A DNA stretch of 15,731 bases from Candidatus Opitulatrix roisinitermitis (GTDB taxonomy: Bacteria; Actinomycetota; Actinomycetes; Actinomycetales; Bifidobacteriaceae), in the NCBI GenBank assembly GCA_031288055.1, contig JAITSD010000111.1, forward strand, positions 1 to 15,731, given 5' to 3'. The position numbers and the translations under genes are program-made. How positions within the stretch are numbered: the first letter of the stretch is position 1; each line of letters opens with the position of its first letter. Shown here piece after piece: positions 6,041 to 15,000 of the stretch. The notes beneath the pieces were generated by a model. It worked only from the letters and a program-made list of their open reading frames with translations, was not told the DNA's origin and ran no database searches.

Positions 6041-7465
6041 ATGAATAAATCAATTAAATTATCAAATATTTTAACCACACTTGTGGGAAAATTTATTAGA
6101 AGTGCGGTGCGGTTAAAATCCAATGCTAGTGCCTACCCCGGTTATATCATAGAAAAATTAAATCCTAAATACATAATTAACCAATTAAAGCAGCTGCCAA
6201 AAGGTGTGGTGATTATTTCTGGAACTAACGGCAAAACCACCACCACTAAAATCGTGGCAAATCTGCTACAAGCTAACGGCCTAAAGGTTTTTACCAACCC
6301 CACAGGTTCTAATTTCATTAGAGGTGTTATTTCTGAAATCTTAGCTAAAACTAATCTTTTAGGGCAATTAAAATACGATATAGCGGTTTTAGAATTAGAT
6401 GAAGCTTACGCTGCCCAATTTATTAAAATTTATCAACCAGAATACGCTTTACTTTTAAATGTGGCTCGCGATCAACTAGACCGTTTTGGCGAAATTGATA
6501 AAACAGCAGCTATGTTAAATGAAGTCTCCTTAAACACCATCAAGACAGTTGTTTTAAATGCTAATGATCCACATATTGCCAACCTTGATGTATCAGCTAA
6601 AAAAGTTTATTTTGATATAGCCAAAAACTTACAAAAACTATTTATTAATGATAATCAATTACACGCAGATGACCAATTACGCAGAGATGACCTGTTACAC
6701 AGAGATGACCTGTTACACAGGGGCGACCAATTACTCGGGCAATCTAAAATATCTATACTAAATATTAAAAATAATCAGACAACTAAACAATCAATTAATA
6801 GCATTTGTCGTTTACGCAAAATTAAATCCACCGTTGAAACAGAGGCTGAAATTGAGATAATTGACCCTATTAGCCAAAAGAGCCAAGTTTACAACTTTAA
6901 ACCAAATCTTAAAGGCGTTTATAATTTATATAATGCCACTGGTGCTTTAGCCTTAGTCAAACAAATTATACCTCAAGCTGATAATAATAAATTAATTAAA
7001 ACCTTATCCACAATTAAACCAGCTTTTGGCAGAGGCGAAACTATTATCATAAAATCAAACCAAACAGACTTCGCAGATAAAACTATTGACCTAATTTTAG
7101 TTAAAAACCCATCTGGTTTTCGCTTAGCTCTATCTAGCTACAATAATGACAATATACCAAGTCTGATAATTATTAATGACAATTACGCCGATTCTCGTGA
7201 TATTAGTTGGCTATGGGATGTGAATTTTACACCTTTGCGAAAAAGCCTAGTGGCTACTAGCGGTACACGAGCTTATGATATGGCTTTGCGATTAATTCAC
7301 GATAATATTGCAGTTAAAAAAGCAAATTGTGATATAGAACAAGCTATTAACTTAAGTTTAAAGTCTAATAAGCCAATTTTAAGAATCTACGCCACTTATA
7401 CTGCTATGCTAGAAACTAGACAGGTTTTAGCAAAATACACTAAAATAGCTAAAATAGGAGATTAA
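6041..7465 (+). CDS. murT: Lipid II isoglutaminyl synthase, MurT subunit
   Basis: MurT is the Mur-ligase-like subunit that activates the D-Glu carboxylate of lipid II with ATP, for amidation by GatD. The 474-residue protein has the ATP loop GTNGKTTTT at residues 61-69, LDEAYAAQF and LLLNVARDQLDRFGE in the central domain, and a DUF1727 C-terminus with LVKNPSGFRLAL and NDNYADSRDISWLWD, the segment that in the Staphylococcus enzyme supplies the Asp completing the GatD active site. Known MurT proteins such as the staphylococcal one carry a four-cysteine zinc ribbon in the middle domain. Here no such cysteines exist, and residues 205-234 instead form a charged six-residue repeat (DDLLHR-like). gatD follows after 2 nt, and its GGAG ribosome site lies inside the end of murT. 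The identification is firm; the ribbon loss is striking. Confidence 0.93.
   Translation: MNKSIKLSNILTTLVGKFIRSAVRLKSNASAYPGYIIEKLNPKYIINQLKQLPKGVVIISGTNGKTTTTKIVANLLQANGLKVFTNPTGSNFIRGVISEILAKTNLLGQLKYDIAVLELDEAYAAQFIKIYQPEYALLLNVARDQLDRFGEIDKTAAMLNEVSLNTIKTVVLNANDPHIANLDVSAKKVYFDIAKNLQKLFINDNQLHADDQLRRDDLLHRDDLLHRGDQLLGQSKISILNIKNNQTTKQSINSICRLRKIKSTVETEAEIEIIDPISQKSQVYNFKPNLKGVYNLYNATGALALVKQIIPQADNNKLIKTLSTIKPAFGRGETIIIKSNQTDFADKTIDLILVKNPSGFRLALSSYNNDNIPSLIIINDNYADSRDISWLWDVNFTPLRKSLVATSGTRAYDMALRLIHDNIAVKKANCDIEQAINLSLKSNKPILRIYATYTAMLETRQVLAKYTKIAKIGD
6653..6742 (+). repeat. 18-bp in-frame minisatellite inside murT
   Basis: Five units of 18 bp begin at 6653, 6671, 6689, 6707 and 6725. 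Units 3 and 4 are identical over the first 14 bases, GACCTGTTACACAG. Encoded units read NQLHAD, DQLRRD, DLLHRD, DLLHRG, DQLLGQ. Being a multiple of three, copy number can change without breaking the reading frame. Confidence 0.9.
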
Positions 7466-7467
7466 TT

Positions 7468-8229
7468 ATGGAGTTTAAGGTTTTACAATTATATTCTAAT
7501 GATATGAATATATATGGTGATTGTGGCAATATCTTAGCTCTTAAACGCCGATTAACTCTTTATAATATTACAGCTAAAATTATAGAATATAATCAAGGTG
7601 ACGCTTGGCCGAAAAATATTGATATAATTATGGGCGGCGGCGGACAAGATAGTGGACAAAACAAAATAATTAATGATTTATATAAAATTTCATCCAATTT
7701 GCAAAACTTAGCTCAAAATAATACACCTATGCTAATGGTCTGCGGTCTTTATCAGCTTTTTGGCAAGTTTTTTAAAACCAAAGACGGCGAAACTTTAAAT
7801 GGCATTGAAATATTTAATATAGAAACCTATGGTAAAGATAAAAGATTAATTGGCAATGTTATAGCTAAATCAAATCAATTTGGCACACTAGTGGGCTATG
7901 AAAACCATAGCGGGCAAACCTACCTTTTAGACAATATTGAGCCATTAGCCGAATTAGTTACGCTAGGTGCGGGTAATAATGAACAAGACAAAAACGAGGG
8001 TTGTATATATAAAAACTGTCTAGGAACTTATTTACACGGATCGTTTTTACCTAAAAATCCAACTATAACCGATTGGCTAATTAATCAAGCGGCTAAAAAC
8101 CGAGGTTTTAATTTAACTACTATAAACACGCAAAAATATCAATATAGGGCAAAAGGTATAAATTATTTAACTGGCGTTGAATATTTCACCAAACGGGCTC
8201 GGCAAATAGCTAAAAAACTAAAACGGTAA
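7468..8229 (+). CDS. gatD: Lipid II isoglutaminyl synthase, glutamine amidotransferase GatD
   Basis: GatD hydrolyses glutamine and passes ammonia to MurT, giving D-isoglutamine in the peptidoglycan stem peptide. The 253-residue protein has the class I triad type of the CobB/CobQ-like family: nucleophile C92 in MVCGLYQLFG and H190 in GTYLHGSFLPKNP, close to the C94/H189 of the Staphylococcus protein. Other family marks are the opening LYSNDMNIYGDCGN, MGGGGQD and GYENHSGQTYL. The nucleophile elbow reads CGLYQ rather than the usual CGGYQ, a small deviation next to the catalytic cysteine. It is coupled to murT (2-nt gap) and followed after 22 nt by tsaC. The C-terminal ~40 residues are basic. It acts in the cytoplasm or at the inner membrane face on lipid-linked precursor. 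Confidence 0.95.
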   Translation: MEFKVLQLYSNDMNIYGDCGNILALKRRLTLYNITAKIIEYNQGDAWPKNIDIIMGGGGQDSGQNKIINDLYKISSNLQNLAQNNTPMLMVCGLYQLFGKFFKTKDGETLNGIEIFNIETYGKDKRLIGNVIAKSNQFGTLVGYENHSGQTYLLDNIEPLAELVTLGAGNNEQDKNEGCIYKNCLGTYLHGSFLPKNPTITDWLINQAAKNRGFNLTTINTQKYQYRAKGINYLTGVEYFTKRARQIAKKLKR

Positions 8230-8251
8230 GTGAAAAGCCGGTAAAAATAAA

Positions 8252-8875
8252 ATGTCTGAGTTAATGACAAATTATATTGATGGGAATAATAAAAGTCCTG
8301 AGCAAATAGTTCGAAGTTTAAAAAATGGCGAAATCATTAAAATTCAGACTGACACTTTACCCGGACTAATTTGCGATCCCTATAATAAAACTAGTGTTGC
8401 TAAAATTTTTACTATAAAAAAGCGACCAAAAACAAAAAAACTACCCATTTTAGTGCCAAATAACTGGCAAGAGGACAAATTAATAGAACCATGGACGCTT
8501 TTAGAAAAACGACTTATAACTAAGTATTGGCCTGGAGCTTTAACTATTATCAAACACTTTATTACGCCTAATCCACCATATTTAGGGGAGGATTTAGAGA
8601 ATGATGAAAATTTGGTGAAATGTGAAACTAAAGAAAAAAGCAGTGTAGCTTTACGATGTCCTAATTTTGCCCTATTATTGCAAGTTTTAGCTAAGTTCGG
8701 ACCTGTGGCAGGAACTAGTGCTAATATATCTGGACAAAAACCCAAAATTAAAACTCGTCCAAGTGACAAAGTTTATTTTAATACCAAAACTTATTCTAAA
8801 GGCTCAACTATTATAAAAGTAATTAATAAAGATATAAAAATAATTAGAAACGGTGATTTAAATTTAACAAAATGA
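8252..8875 (+). CDS. tsaC: Threonylcarbamoyl-AMP synthase (TsaC/YrdC family)
   Basis: The enzyme makes threonylcarbamoyl-AMP from threonine, bicarbonate and ATP, the first step of the t6A modification at position 37 of ANN-decoding tRNAs. The 207-residue protein is a lone YrdC domain, with no Sua5 C-terminal extension. Visible motifs are TDTLPGL (33-39), IKKRPKTKKLPILV (55-68), YWPGALTII, SVALRCPN and GTSANISGQ. The common TDTVYGL is TDTLPGL here, a variant I would not regard as inactivating. A second start at ATG 8264 is possible; neither start has a strong ribosome site. It is the third gene after murT-gatD and may share their transcript. A charged insert around residues 108-130 (GEDLENDENLVKCETKEK) lengthens the middle of the domain. 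Confidence 0.9.
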   Translation: MSELMTNYIDGNNKSPEQIVRSLKNGEIIKIQTDTLPGLICDPYNKTSVAKIFTIKKRPKTKKLPILVPNNWQEDKLIEPWTLLEKRLITKYWPGALTIIKHFITPNPPYLGEDLENDENLVKCETKEKSSVALRCPNFALLLQVLAKFGPVAGTSANISGQKPKIKTRPSDKVYFNTKTYSKGSTIIKVINKDIKIIRNGDLNLTK

Positions 8876-8968
8876 TTTAAATTTGTACAAAATCAGTGAT
8901 TTTTAACTAATTTAACTAAACTAAATTATAAGCCTTTAACCAATAATAAAACGGTAAAATTAGCAATT

Positions 8969-9002
8969 TTGAAATGTGTAAAAATTGTGATAGTATATAA
9001 TT
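8969..9002 (+). promoter_or_regulatory. Promoter before the CHAP gene, possibly leaderless
   Basis: TTGAAA (8969-8974) is followed, 16-19 bp later, by overlapping -10 candidates TAGTAT (8991-8996) and TATATA (8994-8999); TATAAT also occurs at 8996-9001. With the first pair, transcription would start at about 9003, the A of the ATG. There is no Shine-Dalgarno, so a leaderless mRNA is the natural reading. The rest of the 127-bp gap shows no gene. Confidence 0.5.
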
Positions 9003-9659
9003 ATGTTAAAAAGATTGGTGACCTTTAGCTTGCCATTAGCTTTGTCAATAACAGCTTTAACTAGTTGCTTTACGAGTTTACCAGCTTGGACTGATGATGT
9101 TAATGACAACGGCACTAGTGTTTCAAATGAGTTTACTATACAACCACAAATTTCCTCTACTGGACAAGAAACATCCAATATAGTTACTTCAAATCTTGTA
9201 CAATGGGCTTTAACAACTTTAAAAGTACCTTTTTCGCCTGTTTTAAGCGGTGGACAAAATCCACAGAATAACGGACAGGGCTTTTTACAAATTGAAGGTG
9301 CTAAAAATAATGTGCCTGTGGCTAAGGGCAACACTTATGTGCCAGGACAATGTACTTGGTACGCTTATAATCGCCGTGCTCAACTTGGTTTAAAAGTCGG
9401 GGCTTTTTGGGGCAACGCTTTTGATTGGGCAGCCTCAGCTAAAAGTGACGGCTATTCAGTTAACAATAGCCCTCGCGTTGGCGACATAATTGTATTTTCT
9501 GCAGGACAAGATGGTGCTGGAAGTTTAGGACATGTTGGTATTGTTGAGGAAATTGGTGCTAATAATACAGTTAGAATATCGGAGATGAATTATCTAGCAC
9601 CCTTTAATTACAACGAACGATGGATTTTTAATGCTGACCAACATATCTTCATCCACTAG
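9003..9659 (+). CDS. Secreted CHAP-domain peptidoglycan hydrolase, possible lipoprotein
   Basis: CHAP domains cleave peptidoglycan as amidases or endopeptidases. This 218-residue protein starts with a signal peptide whose end can be read two ways: a lipobox LTSC with C22, giving a lipoprotein, or ordinary cleavage near LPAW a few residues later. A low-complexity Gln/Asn/Ser-rich linker (about 30-105) leads to the CHAP domain: catalytic C117 in [13 protein letters not shown]177 in GHVGIVEE and the third active-site region in ISEMNYL, ending in the usual ERWIF strand. No separate wall-binding domain (LysM, SH3b, CW) is present. The 3' end overlaps thyA by 29 bp. A role in wall remodelling or division is inferred. 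The ATG lies right after a promoter-like sequence, and the signal peptide supports this start. Confidence 0.88.
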   Translation: MLKRLVTFSLPLALSITALTSCFTSLPAWTDDVNDNGTSVSNEFTIQPQISSTGQETSNIVTSNLVQWALTTLKVPFSPVLSGGQNPQNNGQGFLQIEGAKNNVPVAKGNTYVPGQCTWYAYNRRAQLGLKVGAFWGNAFDWAASAKSDGYSVNNSPRVGDIIVFSAGQDGAGSLGHVGIVEEIGANNTVRISEMNYLAPFNYNERWIFNADQHIFIH

Positions 9660-10467
9660 CCAATCACAGTCTATACCTACCCCATACGAAGATTTATTAC
9701 AATTTATTTTAAATAAAGGCTCTGCTAAGGCTGATCGGACAGGCGTTGGCACAACAAGTTATTTTGGAACTCAAATTAGATATAATTTAGCTGACGGTTT
9801 TCCACTTATTACCACTAAAGAAGTGCGTTGGCGATCAATTATTCATGAATTATTATGGTTTTTACAAGGCTCATCAAATATAAAATATTTACAAGACAAC
9901 AAGGTTGGTATATGGAATGCTTGGGCCGATGAACAGGGTGAATTAGGACCAGTTTATGGTGTGCAATGGCGAAGTTGGCCAACTTATGACGGTCAAACTA
10001 TTGATCAAATTAGCCAAGTTATTGAACAAATAAAGCATAACCCCAATTCACGACGCTTAATTGTAACAGCCTGGAATGTGGCATTAATTGATAAAATGGC
10101 TTTACCGCCTTGTCATATGATGTTTCAATTTTATGTCAACGATGGCAAACTTTCCTGTCAACTATATCAAAGATCAGCTGATTTATTTTTAGGCGTGCCG
10201 TTCAATATTGCCTCTTATTCTTTGTTAACCCATATGATAGCTCAGCAAACTAATTTACAAGTTGGTGATTTTGTTTGGACTAGTGGGGATTGTCATATTT
10301 ATAATAACCATATAGAACAAATTAAATTACAGCTATCAAGAAAAGCTTACCCCTATCCAAATATTAAAATTAAAGAACGACCATCAATTTTTGATTACCA
10401 ATTTGACGATTTTGAATTAATAAATTACCAACATCATCCATTTATAAAAGGGGTTGTTGCTGTATAG
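9631..10467 (+). CDS. thyA: Thymidylate synthase
   Basis: ThyA methylates dUMP to dTMP with methylenetetrahydrofolate, releasing dihydrofolate. The 278-residue sequence has all main motifs: [48 protein letters not shown], the catalytic C161 in [31 protein letters not shown] and [12 protein letters not shown]. The core begins at TPYEDLL (about residue 17), an N-terminus seen in actinobacterial ThyA. The ATG at 9631 lies inside the CHAP gene (29-bp overlap), adding a Ser/Gln-rich tail of about 15 residues; no later ATG or GTG precedes the core, so this start is the best supported. The stop TAG shares its G with the GTG start of the next gene, a typical coupled arrangement with DHFR, which recycles ThyA's product. 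Confidence 0.95.
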   Translation: MLTNISSSTSQSQSIPTPYEDLLQFILNKGSAKADRTGVGTTSYFGTQIRYNLADGFPLITTKEVRWRSIIHELLWFLQGSSNIKYLQDNKVGIWNAWADEQGELGPVYGVQWRSWPTYDGQTIDQISQVIEQIKHNPNSRRLIVTAWNVALIDKMALPPCHMMFQFYVNDGKLSCQLYQRSADLFLGVPFNIASYSLLTHMIAQQTNLQVGDFVWTSGDCHIYNNHIEQIKLQLSRKAYPYPNIKIKERPSIFDYQFDDFELINYQHHPFIKGVVAV

Positions 10468-11999
10468 TGGAAAAGCAAATCGGTCTTATATGGGCTGAAG
10501 CTTATTCACAAGATGGTAGGCCACATGCCATAGGTTATAGGGGCAAAATACCTTGGCATATACCGGAGGATTTAAAATATTTTTCCAAACTAACCCATGG
10601 CGGTACAGTTATTATGGGGCGAAAAACTTGGGAGTCTTTGCCAGATAAATATAAGCCACTGCCAAACAGAAAAAATATTGTTATAACTTCTAATCCTGCC
10701 CAAATTAATAATCCCCAGGTTTTAACTGTCACTTCCATAAAAGAAGCTATTGCTAGATCCAATACTGAAAAAATTTGGTTAATTGGCGGAGCCACAATTT
10801 ATAGAGCTGGTTTACGATATGCTAATACAGCTTATATAACCAGAATTAGAAAAAAAGTTGCAGCTGACACTTTTGCACCACAATTAAGGGGTTTTTGGAA
10901 ATTACAAAATACTAGTGATTGGATGTTATCAAGCACTGGTGAACAGTTTTGTTTTTATAAATATACTAAAAAACCACCACTTTTTAATTTAGGTAAAATG
11001 GCTTCTAAAGTTGAGGATACTTATGTCAAACACAATATTGCTTGGCTATCAAGAAAGCGAAAAGTCACTTTTGAAACTTATATTAGTTATGGCAATGATA
11101 AAAGAGTACGAATTTTAGCTAGAGCAGTTTTGGCCTCATCTAAACGAAATCCCAATGAATTGCGACGAGGTTTTAGAACTTTAGCCGCCGCACAAGTGCC
11201 AAATATTGCGGTTTGCGTAGCGATTAATGGCAAGGAATTAAACCAAACTTTTCAAACAGATCGCGGCGGCTATATTGATCAATATATTGATTTAAACTTG
11301 CCATCTGGTCATCATAAAATACAGTTTTGGACGCCAGATAATTCGCAAAAAAAATCTTTGGGTTATTTAGTTATTATTGATAAAGCAACGCGTTGGGGTA
11401 TAATTAGTGATATTGATGATACTATTATGGTTAGCAAAATACCATCAATTTTATTAGGAGCCTATAACTCCTTATTTAGAAGTCCTAATAAAAGACAAGC
11501 TGTTTATGGCATGAAAAGGCTTTTTGCCAGTTTACATAATAGGTTTAAACAAGTGGCAGTTTTTTATGTTTCCACAGCTCCTTGGAATATTTCCCAAACA
11601 GTTAAAAACTTTTTAAAAGCTAATGATTTTCCCTATTCGCCATTTATTTTACGAGATTTTGGGCCAACTGGAGAAAAATTATTTATAACTGGTAGAGAAC
11701 ACAAAATTCAAGCTATCCAACAAATTTTTGCTGATTTTCCCGATATGCAATGGATTTTAATTGGCGATGATGGTCAAATTGACCCCTCTATTTATCGCGA
11801 TATAGCTGATCTTTATCCTGAAAAAATCAAAAGCATTATTATCCGCCGTTTATCAGGATCGGAATTATTTTTAAATCATCTAATTCCTGTATCTTTTGAA
11901 AATCCGTTTACTAAACGAGTAAACTATAAAAGTATTCCAGTGATTGCCGCTAACGACGGTTATAAATTACGACAATTGGTGGAAAATATATTAAATTAA
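10467..11999 (+). CDS. Dihydrofolate reductase fused to an App1-type phosphatidate phosphatase domain
   Basis: The 510-residue protein joins two unrelated enzymes in one frame. Residues 1-168 are a complete DHFR reducing dihydrofolate with NADPH: IGLIWAEAY, IPWHIPEDLKYF with D35 as the expected acid, GGTVIMGRKTWESLP, PLPNRKNIVIT and WLIGGATIYR. After a short linker, residues ~180-510 match the App1/DUF2183 family, whose fungal member dephosphorylates phosphatidate. The HAD-like nucleophile motif DIDDT is at 315-319; FYVSTAPWNISQTV, GPTGEKLF and GDDGQIDPSIYRDIADLYP follow. M178, just after the DHFR end, could be the relic start of a separate gene or an internal start. No stop or shift separates the halves. 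Start GTG overlaps the thyA stop (TAGTG). No membrane segment is seen. Both domain assignments are firm; the benefit of the fusion is unknown. Confidence 0.92.
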   Translation: MEKQIGLIWAEAYSQDGRPHAIGYRGKIPWHIPEDLKYFSKLTHGGTVIMGRKTWESLPDKYKPLPNRKNIVITSNPAQINNPQVLTVTSIKEAIARSNTEKIWLIGGATIYRAGLRYANTAYITRIRKKVAADTFAPQLRGFWKLQNTSDWMLSSTGEQFCFYKYTKKPPLFNLGKMASKVEDTYVKHNIAWLSRKRKVTFETYISYGNDKRVRILARAVLASSKRNPNELRRGFRTLAAAQVPNIAVCVAINGKELNQTFQTDRGGYIDQYIDLNLPSGHHKIQFWTPDNSQKKSLGYLVIIDKATRWGIISDIDDTIMVSKIPSILLGAYNSLFRSPNKRQAVYGMKRLFASLHNRFKQVAVFYVSTAPWNISQTVKNFLKANDFPYSPFILRDFGPTGEKLFITGREHKIQAIQQIFADFPDMQWILIGDDGQIDPSIYRDIADLYPEKIKSIIIRRLSGSELFLNHLIPVSFENPFTKRVNYKSIPVIAANDGYKLRQLVENILN

Positions 12000-12049
12000 T
12001 GACTGGTTTATTTAATACTTAACTATAATCCACTTAATTTTTTAATCAA
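12000..12049. other. Convergent intergenic gap, no clear terminator
   Basis: The 50 bp between the ends of the DHFR-App1 and EccC-like genes are AT-rich. A shared terminator would be expected between convergent genes, but I see no stable stem, only T-rich and A-rich runs. Confidence 0.4.
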
Positions 12050-15000
12050 TCAATAATCAATTTTGGGCGTTTGAATTATTTCAGCATCACCGTTATAAAA
12101 AATTAAACCCCGACCCACGCAAAAATCATTCCTCCGACATCTAGGCATAGGTATATAAGAAAAACTTTGAGAAAATCTATCGTCAGGTTGTAAAATAATT
12201 GATAAACTCGCTCGTTTCAACAAATTTACAATTTTCCACAATTCAGCAATTTTATATTCTGGCATTTCCACCAATAGCGTTTGATTAGTTTCCAGACAAT
12301 TATTTATTCTACTTATAACCTTGTCAAAAGCCACAGTTGAATTCAAATTATAAATATTATTAATTATTTCAACTTGGGGTTTTTGATATTTTATAAGATT
12401 AATTAAATTAGTTTTACCAGACTTTGGCGGACCAGTTATTACCACTAAACCATTTAAATCAATTTGCCAAACTTGTAAATCACTATATTTAACACCTAAA
12501 ATAACTTTGTTTGACTGTTGTAAATGTTGTATTTTAGCAAGTTCAAGTTTAACGGGTAATTTTTTTAAAATATCAGTTGGTTTTATATTAGCTTTAGACT
12601 GTTTAACAGATAATTGATTAATTAAACTGATTTTTTTAGCTGGGTCTTTATCAATAATTATTGTCTGAACCTCTAAACCATTATAAATTGCTCGCCCGCT
12701 AGGAAAATCACTAACAAAATTATTTTTATCTATACATAATAAAAGACAATCTTGTTCAGCCACCATTTTAAATATTAATCGACTAGCAAAACAACTTAAC
12801 ATTCTGCCGCTAATGGCACTGACTGTATCAGCTGTCAACACCACAGTTATATTAACTGCCCTACATGATGAGATAATAATCATAAGTTTTGTCATAAAAT
12901 TATCATCATAAAAACTATCATAAATCTGTTTAAAAAGTTGCCAATCATCAATTATCAAATAGATGGCTGGCTGCTGTGTCTTATTAGAATCAGCTTTAGT
13001 AAAATTGTTAGATTTAACGACTGGCAAATTGATATTAAACCCATTACTAACAGCTTGTCTGGTTTTTATAAGAGCGATTAATTTATCAAATAATCTATCA
13101 ATTAATTCTTGGTCGTTAATATCAATTACATTACCCACAGTTAATAAACTATTTAAATTAAATAATGACTGGCTAGAAATTATATAAAATGACACATCGT
13201 CTAATAGAGCAGCCGATTTAATATAAACCATTGATTCTATAAATGTACTCTTACCAGACCCAAAACTGCCAAAAATCAGCAAATTACCATCATGCGCCGG
13301 TGTATACTGCCAAACTTGTCGACTTTGTTTATCTGGAATATCAATAACTCCTAAAGCTGGTGAATTATTTGAAGTTGACAAAAATAATTCATTAGAATAA
13401 AAATCTTGTAAATTAATAATATCAGGCAGTTTTTCCTGCCAGGGTTTATAAGGTTTGGACAATTTAGAATTAATAAAATCAAGCTTTATAGATTGAATTA
13501 GACTATCTAAAAACTCCTGATTATCTATAAAAGGACTTTGAAATTGAATTAATTTATCACTACCACATTTAATAGCTGCTCTACCTGGAACTTTAATATC
13601 AAAATGAGCAGCTATAGATGAGCCAATTATATCTTTGGAATCAGCTTCATCAGCCACTCTTAAAGCGATTCGCAAATTAGTGTTAGCTCTCAAATTATCT
13701 TTTATAACTCCTGATGGTCTTTGAGTGGCTAAAACTAAGTGCAAACCCAAAGATCTACCACGAGCCGCAATATCAATTAAACCATCTAAAAACTCAGGTA
13801 TATCATTAACTAAGGCAGCTAGTTCATCAACCACAATTATTAGGGAACTAGGAGCAAATTGTGGGTATTTAGCTTGCATACCCGCTAAGTCCGATACGCA
13901 ATATTTATTAAAAATCTTTTCTCGACGCAAAAGTTCAGCTTTTAAAGAAATCTGAGTTCGTTGAAATAATTTAGGTGATAAATCAGTAACTAAACCCACA
14001 CAATGAGGCAATTCACTAAAATTTGCCAAAGCTGAACCACCTTTATAATCAATTAATAAAAAATTAATTTGGGAAGGAGGCGTGGATTTTGCCAAAGACA
14101 AAATCCACGCTTTAATGAATTCGCTTTTACCAGAACCCGTTGTACCGCCAATAAAAACATGTGGCCCATCTTGAACCAATGATATATTAACCACGCCTTG
14201 ATCAGACAAACCTAAAGGTGCGGTTAATTTATAATTACAAGGTTGATTGACTATATAACTTTGGCTAAATTGCGAAAAAGGTAAATTATTAACTAATTTA
14301 CCAGCCACCAATTTAGCCAGAGGGTCTTTAAGTTGATATAAAGTTTTTAATGCTAAATTATATTGATCTATAGCAAAAAAATCAAAATCTTTTATAGGGA
14401 TTTTATATGATAATTTGATATTATAAACAACTTTATTCATAATATCAATCACGCTTTTGCATAAAGCTGGTAAATTATTTTTAATTTGGCTAAAACCTAA
14501 AATATGACAGTTACTATTAGTTTCAACATATTCAATAGCCGATTTAAACTCCTCTAAACAAAATATTAAACAATTTTCCTTATCTAAATTAACTAAACTT
14601 TCAAACGGTATATAATGTGGCAAATATTCTAAAAAGGCTAAATAGTTTTTTAAATTAGTTTTAGCTATATAAGAAATTTTTAGATCTCGCGGTCGATGCA
14701 AAACTGTTAATTGCAAAACTATATTTAATAAAAACTGATAAGTTAGTTGAAAATCGCCAAAAACTCCTAATGAACCAATTTGTTTAATATCAAGTGTTAG
14801 AGGACTATTAACCAAAGTTTTAGCTAATTTCTTTAAATTGTCTAATCTGAATGCAGCTGATGATTCTAATTGATTATTATTATCAACTAATTTTATAGAG
14901 CTAGGCGTTTCACCTAGACCAAGCCGAATAACCAGAAATTGTTTATCATCAATGTCGCGACACCATAAAAGCGATGATAAGTTTTTAGCAGAATCAATAA

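Noticed and set aside
8889..8903. Terminator after tsaC (AAAATCA G TGATTTT)
   Set aside because: The arms are perfectly complementary, but the loop would be one base and the stem is nearly all A-T, so a stable hairpin is unlikely.
10970..11000. Frameshift or missing stop between DHFR and the App1 domain
   Set aside because: The frame is open without interruption and codon use is uniform; an error cannot be excluded without reads, so it is reported as a fusion instead.
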